Shown here: positions 35,083 to 46,789 of the stretch, in pieces | How the letters are laid out: the number at the start of each line of letters is the position of its first letter | How positions within the stretch are numbered: the stretch's first letter is position 1 | NCBI RefSeq assembly: GCF_030272615.1 | Contig: NC_081406.1 | Span: 262,249,386-262,313,385 of the forward strand | Direction of reading: 5' to 3' | From: Cryptomeria japonica | Taxonomy: Eukaryota; Streptophyta; Pinopsida; Cupressales; Cupressaceae | DNA: 64,000 nucleotides | Translations under genes and position numbers: made by a program | Notes under the pieces: model-generated | What the model was told of the DNA's origin: nothing | Databases searched by the model: none | Seen by the model: the letters and a program-made list of their open reading frames with translations, nothing else

Positions 35083-35381
35083 TGTTATGTTGTTATATTA
35101 TGTTTATGTTGTCGTCGGTAATAATGAGTTACGGCGGTCAGTTAGTTAGCCGACGGGTAGGTACTTGGAGTCATGACGGTTGTGTCATACCCCTTCGGGT
35201 ATTATATATTGTGTACCTTTTCTTCAAAGTATAATCATGTTAGTTGTGTCAGATGTAATGTTATAAGCACTTATTGTACATGGACTGTGGAATTAATACA
35301 GAGGCTGGTTATTTAATATATTTCCATTATGTTATGTGCATTTACTTTCTGCATTTAACCGTTTACCCAAGAGGACAAACA
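35083..35381 (+). repeat. 5' LTR of the gypsy fragment
   Basis: About 299 bp, TGTTATGTTG ... GAGGACAAACA, followed one base later by the primer-binding site. The start is approximate because several TGTTAT positions exist near 35083-35088. Confidence 0.6.
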
Positions 35382-35666
35382 TTTGGTGTCGTTGCCTAGA
35401 CGAACTCGGGAACGGAAGACACAAATGGTGCACGGACACAACGGGCCTACCCGTTGGTGAGATTGACCCAGAGGCCGACGACGCGCAAAGGGAACAATCA
35501 TCGTGGGATGCAGAGCGTGATGGCAAGAGGCGAAGGGGAAATTGAACCTTGTAATAATCCCGACACATTGCTGATATAAATTGTGGCCGAAAGGCAAAAT
35601 AAAAATAAAAATAAAAAAAGTTTTTTTGTGTACATGGCCTGTGTTTGCTGTGTATGGAAGTGACTT

Positions 35667-37502
35667 ATGCCCAATAGACTAAATAAGGACAAAAATAAAA
35701 AGATACAGAGTGACGAATGGGAAGTGGCACAAACCACGTTGAATCTCAGACAGCAGATAGAACGAAGGCGTAGGCTAAGGCAGCTTGCCAAGGGACGATC
35801 GGCCGAGGGGTTGCCCGAAGGGAACCCAGGAGGTGTCACAGAGGTTGCGGAGGTAGAGATAGACAGAGAGAACTACACTATCTACACTATTGTAGGGCTG
35901 CCAGAAGGAGTCACAGAGGGTGCCGAAGGAGAACTCTACAGTTCGCCAGAATACCATCGTAGGGTAAGAAACCTGATCGACGCTACCAGAGACTTGCTAA
36001 AGAATTTGTCCATTTCAGAGGACAACCGGAGGGAGACATCGAAAGGTGACAGTACGACCGAAGTTGCCAAGGGAGCACAAGGGTACCGTACAGGAGGCAA
36101 TTTGTTTGGTTCGGTGTCAGCAACTTTTTTCGGAGGACCCACGAGTGGAGGTTCAGTTGCAGGAGGCAGAGGATCGCCAAGTACAAGCACGCAAGGAATT
36201 AGAGGAGCGAGACCCAGTGGTGGGATGGCGAGTAAACAAAAATTGCCAAAGTTCACAGGGGAGGGCAAGGAAGACCCCTTAAGGCACTACCGTACATGTG
36301 AAACCATTTGGTCCGTCAATGGAGTAATAGACCAGGATGACTGGGTACAGCAGTTCCCAGCCACGTTACAAGGAGTTTCCATAGATTGGTACACCGATGT
36401 GGACAAGCAAAAAGTGGCCACATGGGCCAATCTATAGAAGGAATTCACGGGGGAGTTTCGGTTGCTTCGTGATGACAATGAAATTGTAACGGAGATATAC
36501 AGTACCAAACAAGGTACCAGGGAGACAGTACGGGCATACAGTCGGAGGCTGAAAGAACTCTTGGGTAAAATGGAAAGCCAACCCGCAGATGGATTGAAGA
36601 AACAATAGTTCGTTGAAGGGTTGAAATCCTCCCTATGGAGGAAGATGAAAATTGTACCCCCGACGTCATATGACGACGCTTATAATAGGGCGATGGACCT
36701 GGAGAGTGAACACAAAACATCAAAGAAGAAGAAAAGTAATAAATCCTCATCCGAGGACGATGACTCTTCACAGGAAAGCAGCAGCGATGACGAGGCTGGA
36801 AAATGGGTGCAAGCGCTCCAGAAAGACATGGAGCAAATGAGAAAAGAATTCAAAATAATGAGAAGCACTGGTCGGAATGAAGGGGACATATGGTGCACTG
36901 AGTGCAAAGAGGAAGGGCACACAAAGGGTACTTGCCAGAAGAAGGCATTCTGCGAGATTTGCCAAGTGATGGGACACTCCACCAGGGAGTGCCCATACAA
37001 CATGAAAACCCGAAGTGTGCAAATGAACGAGGTGTTGTTCACGGAGCAGGCCACAACATCCGCACAAGCAGGTACTGGCCAACATACTAACACAACGGCA
37101 TCATCTGGAGGATACCAGGACAACAGACGCGGCGGTAGAAGGAATAGCAACAATACCAATAACGGAAGCCGTATCCAGTATGACGCCAAGGGTCGGCCAA
37201 TTATCCAATGTAGGGCCTGTAATCAATGGGGGCACTTCGCCCGTGATTGCACGAAGGAAGCCACCCCTCAGCACCTCTGCCGTTGGTGTGGGCCAAGCGA
37301 CCATGAGGATGCAAATTTCCCATGGGAAGGGGTTAATCTCCTCAACATTGAGAAGGTTGAGAAGAAGACTGGTGAGAAAGAAGTACTAGCGATCACCCGC
37401 ACCCAGACGAAAAAAGCCACTTATCCCGACCCCCGCACGGAGAAGGAGAGATTACGGGAGGCAAAGGCCAATATTGAACGTGAGATGACGACCGAACGAT
37501 AG
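35667..37502 (+). pseudogene. gypsy gag with triple CCHC zinc knuckles and two TAG stops
   Basis: One reading frame of 612 codons, interrupted only by TAG at about 36435-36437 and 36606-36608. A Retrotrans_gag domain (KLPKFTGEGKEDPLRHYRTC, then FPATLQGVSIDWYTDVDKQ) spans roughly residues 190-310, followed by a Lys/Ser/Asp-rich linker. Three intact CX2CX4HX4C knuckles follow: CTECKEEGHTKGTC, CEICQVMGHSTREC and CRACNQWGHFARDC. A fourth, degenerate one starts CRWCGPSDHED. Most gypsy Gag proteins have one or two. There is no frameshift, so the copy is fairly young. Confidence 0.82.
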
Positions 37503-37712
37503 GACAACGAGGTGGCGAGTACATCATCCCGTACGGAAGCGGAAAATAACATCATTGGGCAAATCTTGCAGATAGAGGTGCCGATAAAGGTAAAAGACCT
37601 TCTAGACTCTATGCCACAATTGAGGACTACCATCCTCACCAATGTGCAAAGCACCGCATCGTCGAGTGCACCACAGGTAGGGGTTCCCACCACCGCATCC
37701 TCGAGTGCACCA

Positions 37713-37956
37713 CGCTTAACAATGCTTCTTTAGCTCTGACATCATTTTCAGCCTTCTTCTGTTCATCAATAGGTGTCGATGTTCCAGAATTAGGATCATG
37801 AGGTATATACCCTTTGTCCACTATCTCCCAAACTTTAGCTCCAAGACATCTGAGATGAATCTTCATTCGCTCCTTCCATATTTTGTAATTTGTACCATCA
37901 AATTTGGGACTCTCCTTCCGATAGGGATTGAATGTAGAACTAGATGCAGTTTCCAT
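37713..37956 (-). pseudogene. copia gag, N-terminal part
   Basis: Begins METASSSTFNPYRKESPKF about 40 bp after the primer-binding site, then DGTNYKIWKERMKIHLRCLG, EIVDKGYIPHDPN and RAKEALLS, a standard copia Gag N-terminus. It is cut after ALLS by sequence of the gypsy fragment. About 20-25 residues normally following are missing, so the junction involved a deletion. Confidence 0.82.
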
Positions 37957-38011
37957 CAGATCTCCTCAAGTGGTTAAGCTTCTGCAGAGAGGACCTCGCT
38001 CTGATACCAAT

Positions 38012-39236
38012 TGTTAGACATATCTGATACCGGGAGTAAACTGAGTGGGGGTGGATTAGTTTACTATTAGAAATTAGAACTTAATGCATATCAAAACCAT
38101 TAAACCGGAGCACAAAGGAACCAACACAATGAAGAATATAACATGAAAGATCAGTACACACAACACCAATATTTTGATGTGGAAAACCCGGTAAAGGGAA
38201 AAACCATGGTGGGAAACCCTACCCACAATCAGATGAATACTCTGTAGTGGTATTGTGAACAATTACAATGGGGTATGCACTTGCAGAAAGGCCAAGAGCT
38301 TAGAGTGCACTACTCATCACAAAAGGAAGTCTCACTAACTTACAAAAACATCGGACTACAATCCGAAAAGAATGAACTGTGAAAGTAGCATCTCCTAATG
38401 CTTGATACAGTTCCGGTTAAGCACAAATGTTTGCCCTTCAATAAAAAAACCTTCATTGAATGATATATCACTTGTTCGCACATAAACCTTCCTTTGATAA
38501 TGCAGACATAATCATCCATCCCATCGATATCCAAATTACATGAATAAGTCACCTATAAATATAGATCATCAACCTTATTGACAAGGTCGGTTAAACCCTA
38601 AACCCATAAACCCATAATAACAAAAATTACATTGCATGGTATCACCAAACCAATATTATGATTTACATTACATAGCATGGACCTAAAACAAGTAACCAAA
38701 CAATTCGATCCGTCATAAATTCCATTAAGACCAAAATACAACATGCTTCACCAACCAGTAGAAACCCTTAGTGAAGTAACATAAAAAATCTAATCGTATC
38801 CAAATAGGACCACCATAACAACACGCCAGCCAATGCAAAGTCACCAAACACTTAGAATATGATCAAGAAGCACCTTCAACGTTATAGAAACTGATTCCAT
38901 AAGTCGGACCAAGATCATTTGACCAAAACACCAAATATCACTTACTAGTAAATTTAACCGGGAAAGCTAGAAGCTAGCCAATACCAGTAAATACCAAAAG
39001 CAATAACAACAAAAGAACCAAATCATGAACCAATAGAATATAGCAAGCATATAACCATCTAGAGTAAGGATCCAAAACCAATTCCAGAGATTTGATCATA
39101 CCGGATCAAAATCATAGTTAAAACCAAGATGATCACCAAGAGTAACCGGGATAGGTCCAACCTGGATAGTCTCCAACCGGGATACAGTGTTGACATCAAT
39201 GACAACACTTAACCAAATCCTAACATATTGCCAACA
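38012..39236 (-). repeat. 5' LTR of the second copia element
   Basis: 1225 bp, TGTTGGCAATATG ... ATGTCTAACA on the minus strand, followed by the primer-binding site. It carries the conserved ccctacccacaatcaga and aaaccctaaacccataaa stretches found in all members of this family in the window. Confidence 0.88.
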
Positions 39237-41680
39237 GTAACTACACATCTCAATTCATGCTTCCTCTCTTCACATGTGCAACCTACAAGAGATGCTACAA
39301 TAGGCCAACTTAAACAACTACTCATGTGCTTTCTTTTATAGATATGGGCTTGCACAAAACCACCAAACAATATTATATAAACCATGTGACTAATGCTATG
39401 AGCTTACAAAACCATTTCTCCCCACATTTACTTTTTGATACTATGTTTTTCCAATATTAAATATCATATGTATCTCGATGTTACATACAACACTTAAAAG
39501 TGACCCTAAGAAAGTGTAACCCATCTAATGCACAAATCCCTAAATCCCCTGTGTACCAAAAATAATATTATTTTTTACATTATAACATAAAGTAGGCTAT
39601 ATAACATAATTTTTTCTTGTATTCTCCCACTTGTATACATTGCTTAAGGGATAAAAATTAAACTCAAAAATAGAGGGAACAATCTCTATAGCCAACACGT
39701 ACCATCAAGAAGTCAAATTATTATGTGTGCTGCATCAAGATACTTGCAACAATAATGAAAGTGACTGTAATCTCAAACATGATTCCTCTTATCCTCCATC
39801 ATGCCAATGCACAAAAGATAATATTCAATCTAAAGAGATGTCACATATTAGCAATAATCTTGCCTCAAGTTGATATCCAAACACAAACACTAAATCCAAT
39901 GGTAATAAATATTCATCAATAGTTATCAAGAAAAAATTATCATAGCTAAAATATCAATCATGACTAGTTGCTAACACATCTAACTAACCATAACTCAAGA
40001 CCAAGGTATACACACCATAACAAGGAAATCTCATTCCATCAACATATGTTGATGCTCTACAAAAAGGATTAGAAAATATATTTGATGGCAACACACACAA
40101 GAGCACAAGAAACAAACATTAGTGTTAGCAACAAAAGATTATCCTAAACAAGCATATCAAGAGAGATATTAAGCATGAAATAGAAAGCATACAAACATAA
40201 AATAGATAAACTATACTCCTCCCAATGGTAATCAAGATGTTCATAGTTGCTCCTCCCTTGTTCCTCTCCTCTCCAAGTTCCACATGAGTGTAGCTCTCAT
40301 ATTTTAGCACTAGCCATGGATGCCATATGGAGATTCAAGACTTTTGCATATGATAAGAAAATGCTATGCAAGTGTAGATAGTGATGCTATGAAAAAACTC
40401 TATGCTAATACCAATATAACAACAATACTCTAATGCTTTTTTCTTTGCTTGAGGAGAAGGGTTCTATTTATAGAAGAAATGGGAAAATGAAGGGTTAAGA
40501 TTGAGCAATCTTAACAAGGGTTAGGATTGAAAGATATTCAATCCATGTGAGACTTTCAACCCAATCTCATGTTGACAAGTGTCACCATGAGGAGGCTTGA
40601 GAGGAGAGATAAGTAGCATTAAATGCTTGAGGGGACATGATGGTTACCCTGGGGGGTTGGGTTAGGGTTAGGTTAATGGATATTCCTTTTATCCAAGGGA
40701 TAAATGAATGTGCAAGGGTTAAATGGTTACCTTAGTCAAAGAAATAAATGCTTTGAAGAGTCCCATGAGTCGAAAGGATGGTTAAGTTAGAGGAAAGTCT
40801 CTAACCAAAGGTAAAAGGTGAGTTAACCATAAATGGTTGTGTAAGAGCCTTTAATGGTTTGGAAGGCTTTAGAGGTTAACCATTTGAAAACATAAAGCCT
40901 TTAATGGTTATTGAAGACTTTGGAGGTTTTTGAGAAGTGACTTCCTTTTATTTAAGAATGTGACAATATTTAGGGGATGGATTAGGTTAATTGGGAAGGG
41001 TTAGAAGAATCTAGAAGGGATTTAGGCATGCAAGTGGATTTTGTCGGAGAATGCAAGTGGGAGAAATTTTAGGATTTTCAATTGAAATACATTTCAATTA
41101 AATGGTGTAATTTGCATTTCAAATAAATATTAATTTATTTAAATGAGAAAAAGGAAGATAAAGCATTAAATGCTTGAAGACTTTAAGGGAAACCTTTAAA
41201 GGCTTAAAAAGACTCTAGAAGGAAGCCATTAAGTTTGAAGACTTTAAGGGAAACCATTAAAGGTTTCAAGTGGGTGAGGATAAATAGGATTTTAAATAAA
41301 TAATTTATTTAAAATAGTTGTGCAACTTGCATTTGTAGGAAAATGCAAGTGGGTGGAGGATAAAGGTGATTTAAATAAATGTTAATTTATTTAAATGTGA
41401 GAGATGGGATTTTGGGGGTTTTAAATAAATATTAATTTATTTAAATGTGAGAGAAGATTTAATTAAACAAATATGATTTATTTATTTAATTAATGGTCTG
41501 AATTCGGTTAAGTGAATTAAATCAAATAAACTAAATAATTTATTTAATTAATAGGAGAAGAGGGTTAAGATGAATTAATTAAATATTAATTTAATTAATT
41601 ATTGATTGATGGTTAAATAATCAAATAAATACTAAATATTCATTTAATTAAGTGGACAGATTTATGTGACTACATATGTA
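39237..41680 (-). repeat. LTR-like sequence with minus-strand TATA box
   Basis: No coding frame. The minus strand carries TATAAATAG at plus 40465-40472, followed by gaacccttctcctcaagc, as at an LTR transcription start. A possible LTR start TGTAGTCACATAAATCTG lies near 41676. The copia 5' LTR ends at 39236, so this may be the older element into which that copia inserted. No partner LTR is in the window. Confidence 0.4.
41120..41660. repeat. cluster of near-palindromic AAATAAAT...ATTTATTT motifs
   Basis: Variants of aaataaatattaatttatt flanked by ttt/aaa recur at about 41124, 41296, 41363, 41424, 41470, 41538 and 41585. Each can fold on itself. Spacer lines share aagactttaagggaaacc and aaatgcaagtggg. 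Probably an amplified segment of LTR U3. Confidence 0.6.
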
Positions 41681-41689
41681 ACCTAGATT

Positions 41690-42481
41690 TTCTCAATTTT
41701 TGCTCCTTCTCTCTATTGAAACCCTTATGTGTTCAAAGCTACTTATTGTTGGATCATCATGCAATGGCTCATCACTCACTATTGGTTCGCCACTTGTTGG
41801 TTTGTTGTGTGATGGCTTGCACTAATCGTCGATTTCACTCATTGTTGATTCATCACTTGTTGGTGGTGCACCACTCCATTCTTTTGTTGCTTCTAGTGGC
41901 CTCATCACTAATTGTGTTAATGTTTCCCCTTCTGTGGGTTCTCTACCTAGTCATACCCCTTTACAAGATATGACTGTCAATTTTATGCAAAGAGTTACTA
42001 TGCTTTGGTAGTAACCTTGTTGTGGAAAATTTTCTATCGCTAGGTTTTGGTTCTCTGTGTGTGGATGCCTATGAATCCTGTATGATTGGTCACCACCCTC
42101 CTTATGATCTTGCTGATCCCTCCCATAAAGGTAAACCCCTTCCTTGCTCTTCTTCTTCCCTTGTTATTATCTATGGATAGGTGATGTTGGACAACAAAGT
42201 CTACTTTTGTTGTCATTCTCTCATATGCAAATCTTAATGTTGGTATTTGGCCTTCATTTATAGAACTGAACAGATGAGTTTTGGAGTCTTGGAGGGCCCA
42301 TACTATTGACAAGATTAAAATTTATCTCTATGCTTAGGGATTCTTTCTAGCATCCTTCTAAGCTAAGGATGACAAGTCTTGAGTGTTGGAGGATGGTGTT
42401 TGGATATGGGGTAACGTCTCACTTTCTCTAAATTCTTGACTCCCTTCCTTCAACCCTATTTTTGAATCATTAAAAAAAAAA
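41690..42481 (+). other. possible retroposed sequence ending in a short poly(A)
   Basis: Less AT-rich than its flanks, with broken coding-like stretches, and ending cctatttttgaatcattaaaaaaaaaa near 42481. No target-site duplication was found and no protein is recognised. Confidence 0.25.
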
Positions 42482-42487
42482 TTGTAT

Positions 42488-43483
42488 TGCTGAACACAAA
42501 AGTACATTGAGAAGGGGGGGTTGAATCAGTGTATACTTAAATACTTCTAAAACCACTTTTCTACATTCACAAGTAATTAACCATATATTGTAGAAGAATG
42601 TGTAGATCAATAACACAACACACAACACCAAGATATAAGTGGAAAACCCAAGATGGGAAAAACCACAATGAGAAAATGCTACTTGGAGCTACTGTCCAAA
42701 TCTAGCCTCACAAATGTATCAGTTGTTTATAATTAATTTGAAGGCACCAATCTTCAGGAGACACCAATCCCTTGGACTTTATGGACACCAATCCAAAGGA
42801 GCTCCAACCCTTACAGTTTATGGAAACCAATCCAAAGGAGCACCAACCCCCTTATAATCACTTGATTTGAAGACACCAACATTCAAGAGGCACCAATCCC
42901 CTACACTAACATACAAGACTGTAATATTGATATAATACAAAAAGAATGAATAGATATGAACCTCAATAATTTTGCCGTCTCTTTAGAATTTTGGTCCACT
43001 CTCTTTCGGCTCTGCAACTCTCCCTTCTTTGCTGCTCAAATTGATAAAACACTATCAGCTCTCACTCTATTCTACTTCTCTACAACTCCTCAATCTTTCT
43101 TCACTTTGCAACAAAATATATATCAATTTTGATTCTATTTATATACTTGGTGTTAACCTCTGGAATGTTAATCAATACCACACTATAGATCATAAAAACA
43201 ACAATTTGCATTGCAATCATGCATCATGATCTGTACATTTTCCTATGTTGTATTAGGATTGTTCATTCAATCAGTTTGCACTTTGTTCTTATCATCACAA
43301 CATAGAGAGCCCATCCCATTTTGTAATTGCCCAATTGCATTCAAAAGATAATTGACTAAGTCGACTTGTGCAAGTTCCTAGAATGTTCGGTTATCATGCC
43401 AAAATAGGTTCCTCTCGATCCTTTAAATATGGACAGTTGATCCGCTTGACTTGATCAAAAAGATTTGTTCATTGTTGCCAACA
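42488..43483 (-). repeat. copia-type solo LTR or LTR fragment
   Basis: Begins gctgaacacaaaagtac with ggggggttgaatcag shortly after. It has aacaccaagatataagtgg and gggaaaaaccacaatgag as in the 29579-39236 LTR family, and ends gttgccaaca at 43483 (TGTTGGCAAC on the minus strand). No internal region adjoins it and no clear duplication flanks it. Confidence 0.5.
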
Positions 43484-44814
43484 TGGTGGTTCCATGTGCC
43501 ACATCACATTATAGCCTGCACAATTTCCTTGGGTCTTCTTTAGTATGTCACATCAAAGAGTCTATTTTATTTTACCTTAATTTTCAAGGACATGTGGCGT
43601 GGGGTCACAACATCGTGACCTGACTCTTGCTTGCATCATCAAACCTTATGAAGTTGTGCTTTCTTCTATCCTTCTAGCTCTGTGGGCCCCAATACAACAT
43701 GTGGCAACTGATTGCTTCATTGCGCGCTAAACTTCAAATGTTAACTCCAAGATGTGAAAAACATTTGTTATGACTGTTTACGATTTGATTGCAACATTGC
43801 AGCCACCTCTGGCAATTAACCCTGAACGTTGCGATTATGTGCCTAACAATCCACCGCGACATCACAACCTCCCCTAATGGTCTGTCCCAACCACTACAAT
43901 CTTGCACCTAGCACTTCATGTTAACTCCCATGGTTCCATTGCAACTTCGTAGCCTCTTTTGGTAGTCTGTTATGACGATTGTGATCTTGCACCTAGCAGA
44001 TTATGTCACCTCGATGTGCACTTCAAGTTGGGCAGCAAAAACATGTGAACTATTGCTCACTTAACCTATTGTCACTAGTTTATATAAAAACTTGATAACG
44101 TCGCCATACTACCAATGTGGGATAAAAGGTTAAAACTATTACACGCATAAGATTGTACCTTCTGCACACAATCTGTATGTTCTCCCTAAATTGTTCTTGC
44201 CCAAAGGTGCACATCTACACTATGTAGCTATATGGCATCTCAAAGACATCTTAGGTTCTCTATGTCATGTCAACCCATCCATCTCGTTATTGATCCCTTC
44301 CTTCAATACATATCCTTTTGACATCACTAACAAGGAAAAATACTTGCAACCATCCAAGAAAGAATGCACTTTAGTCGATACATTCTAATAGATGAAATGA
44401 GATTCATTGGTCCAAAGTTGCTACAAAGTTGATATTGGGTTGTGTGAAGCATTCCCTGCCCATAACCACATCCCATTTGGAGGATACTCAATCGTTCTCT
44501 TTGATGGCTTGGGGCAACTATCGTCAACCAATGACATTCCAATATATAGTCCAACTTCCTATGGGAGGACACTATTGCATAGCTTCACAATAGTTATAAC
44601 ATTTTAAAAATATCTCATCAAATTTGAGAGGAATCTACCCAAACTGAATTTTGTGCACTTCTCTCAAATCCACTGAATGTAGAACCTATAATTATAGATT
44701 ACCAATTTCTAAAGTCTCAATCAAGTTCCACACTCATGTCTAAAGATCAATCTATTTTCTTATCATCCATACATATCTTTTTGCAACAAATGAAATGGTG
44801 TCACTCCATAATAA
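43484..44814. other. intergenic sequence, nothing recognised
   Basis: Short frames at 44191, 44327 and 44407 show no domain. The right part may be upstream, more decayed portions of the helicase relic that follows. Confidence 0.35.
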
Positions 44815-45274
44815 GTGCATGTTACTTTTAGCAAATCTAGTTTTTCTATCCACTATAGAGCAACACAGGCGATAAACATGCTCAAATCTAGACTCAAAGA
44901 ACAATTTGAATCTAATATCCTCTTATGTATTGGACAAGAGGTTATGCTATGTAAAAATTTATGGGTGCAAATAGGACTTGCTAATGGTGCACTTGGATAG
45001 GTCAAAGAAATTGTATACAATAATGGAAAAAAATCACCTCAACTTCCATTCTTTGTTGTTGTTTAATTCGAAAAATTACATAGGATCACAACAACCCAAA
45101 AAATATCCTTGTAACCCTAATGAGCCATGGTATCCACCATTAAATACCACTAAAGATGGCATGGGCCTTAATGAAACACAAATTCCAAAGGCTTGCCCTT
45201 CAAAGAGAAACAATCGACATCAGCAACATTTATGGGTAAGGATTGACATTCACAACTATTTCAAGAGTCCATGA
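44815..45274 (+). pseudogene. PIF1-like DNA helicase remnant (C-terminal part)
   Basis: The plus strand encodes FESNILLCIGQEVMLCKNLW, then VQIGLANGALG, a stop, VKEIVYNN and LPFFVVV*FEKLHRI. LCIGxxVMLxxNLWxxxGLxNGAxGxVxxIVY is the conserved block in the C-terminal half of PIF1-like helicases, including those of Helitrons. The rest (GMGLNETQIPKACPSKRNN) is not clearly helicase. Stops and frame changes show it is dead. Helitron termini were not identified, so it may be either a transposon remnant or a decayed cellular copy. Confidence 0.5.
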
Positions 45275-45299
45275 ACTTGCAAGTTGCATACACCTTGTC

Positions 45300-46789
45300 T
45301 TCACATTCCAAAGATATGTAGGAATACAACAAAGTCCATATGTTGCTCATTAAAAAGAAGAGGTGGCACACTTGACAACATTATCCAATGCAAACTCTTC
45401 AAATAATAAACAATAGTGGCAAATACTCAAGGCTTGTACCCTCGTTTATTTCTTCAATATTTCTACTATGCCTTTATGTTCATTTTTATTATTTAATGAA
45501 TACCAAAAGTATTCATTCTATAATGCATTGTACTAGTTTACTATTGCTCATGTACAAATTTATATAGTTTGCAAATTTCACTTATGCCAAAAAAATGCAT
45601 TTTCATTTTATTATCTTTATGTGATTCATTTCAAAGTCACTATCTTCGAGGCTTCTAATTCTCAAAATATGGACATTAAAATCTATGATATTATGTCAGT
45701 GGCATAAGCTTTAAATATTTTATATCTTTAATATATAAATTTCATCTATACATTCTTCATTTAAGGTGTGGAAAACAATATATATTAAGTTATTTATTAT
45801 TATTTTATTTATGTAGTTCATATTTTGTGACAGTTTTTGAAGTTTTTGAAATAATGACCTTCTATAGAATTGCCTCCAATCTAGAGATCTTTTGGACATT
45901 TATAATATTTTCATGTGAGTGATTTGATATTGTAGATAAATTCATCTCTATATGGTAAATTATTTTATTTGTGAAACTTATTAACACTTATAATTTGCAA
46001 TATATCAGTTTTCCAAACATTATTGTCATTTATCTCTTAAATTTGACATCATATGTCAGTTTACCAAATATTATTGCCATCTGTCTCTTAAAATTTACAC
46101 GTTTTGGTGCTTTGCATGCTATTTTATCTGTAAAATGCTCCCTCTTACTAATGGTCTCTATTTATCTCTTAAAGTAAAAAAGGTGAAACTAATTTGAGTT
46201 TATTTTGCATAGACAAAGCCCTTCGCCAACACTTCTTCAATATCCAATTCACATATATGCAAAAAAATAGACCAAAATTTTCCCTATTTCACTTTCCAAT
46301 CCTCTTTGGCATACCCATTGCACACCTAGGTGTGATTGGTAGTTTCTAATCAATAGAAGGCTAAAGAAATGGACATGCTTAAGGCAAAAAGCATTATGAA
46401 TGAAAAGTTGACAATTTTAAAAGATATCCTCAAAGTTAAATCAAACCTTAAAAAGTGTTGGACTATAGTAGCACTACCATCTAAAACACTAACATCAACA
46501 TCAGATTACTACATGAAAACATCAACCCACATGTGTTATAGGCTTATGCGGGCCCTAGCACAAGAACAACAAGTTGCAAAGCAAAGAAACAATACAAGAA
46601 GATGAGGATCTCATGGCATATCAATTGAAAACAACATTTTTCATGACTTAATTGCATTATCTTTTTCTCACCTAGTGTCAATGATACTATTTAAATTTAT
46701 ATGCATGCACTTAATTGTTGAAAATGTGTTTATTGATAATTTTGGTTCTTGATAATAAAAGGATAAAGTCCTTTTAAACTTTTTTAACT
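45300..46789. other. AT-rich spacer, no gene recognised
   Basis: Only short frames such as 46369-46605 (78 codons, Lys-rich, no motif) are present. No LTR pair or inverted repeat was noticed. Confidence 0.35.

Larger units (their letters stand above)
35083..37712 (+). mobile_element. Ty3/gypsy retrotransposon 5' fragment inside copia gag
   Basis: On the plus strand: an LTR (about 35083-35381, TATA-like tattatatattg near 35200), then a primer-binding site TTGGTGTCGTTGCC at 35383-35396, similar to the TGGCGCCGTTGCC type of Athila/Tat gypsy elements, a leader, and gag (35667-37502). The copy stops shortly before the protease domain, and no second LTR is present. The missing end and the deletion in the host gag suggest a rearranged, incomplete copy. 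Confidence 0.8.
29579..39236 (-). mobile_element. second Ty1/copia retrotransposon, RT-deleted and nested
   Basis: Both LTRs are present (29579-30737, left end truncated; 38012-39236). The primer-binding site TGGTATCAGAGCGAGG is at plus 37994-38009. A purine tract AAAGGGGG abuts the 3' LTR (plus 30738-30745). On the minus strand the order is gag, protease, integrase, then the end of RNase H; the RT and most of RNase H are missing. Two other elements are nested in it: a solo LTR (32149-33408) and a gypsy fragment (about 35083-37712). LTRs of about 1.2 kb are long for copia. Confidence 0.88.

Noticed and set aside
35332-37304. Minus-strand frames opposite the gypsy gag and leader
   Set aside because: Antisense shadows of the plus-strand Gag frame.
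41716-41973. 85-codon His/Leu/Val-rich frame
   Set aside because: Low-complexity composition from a catcactcac-type repeat; no domain or gene context.
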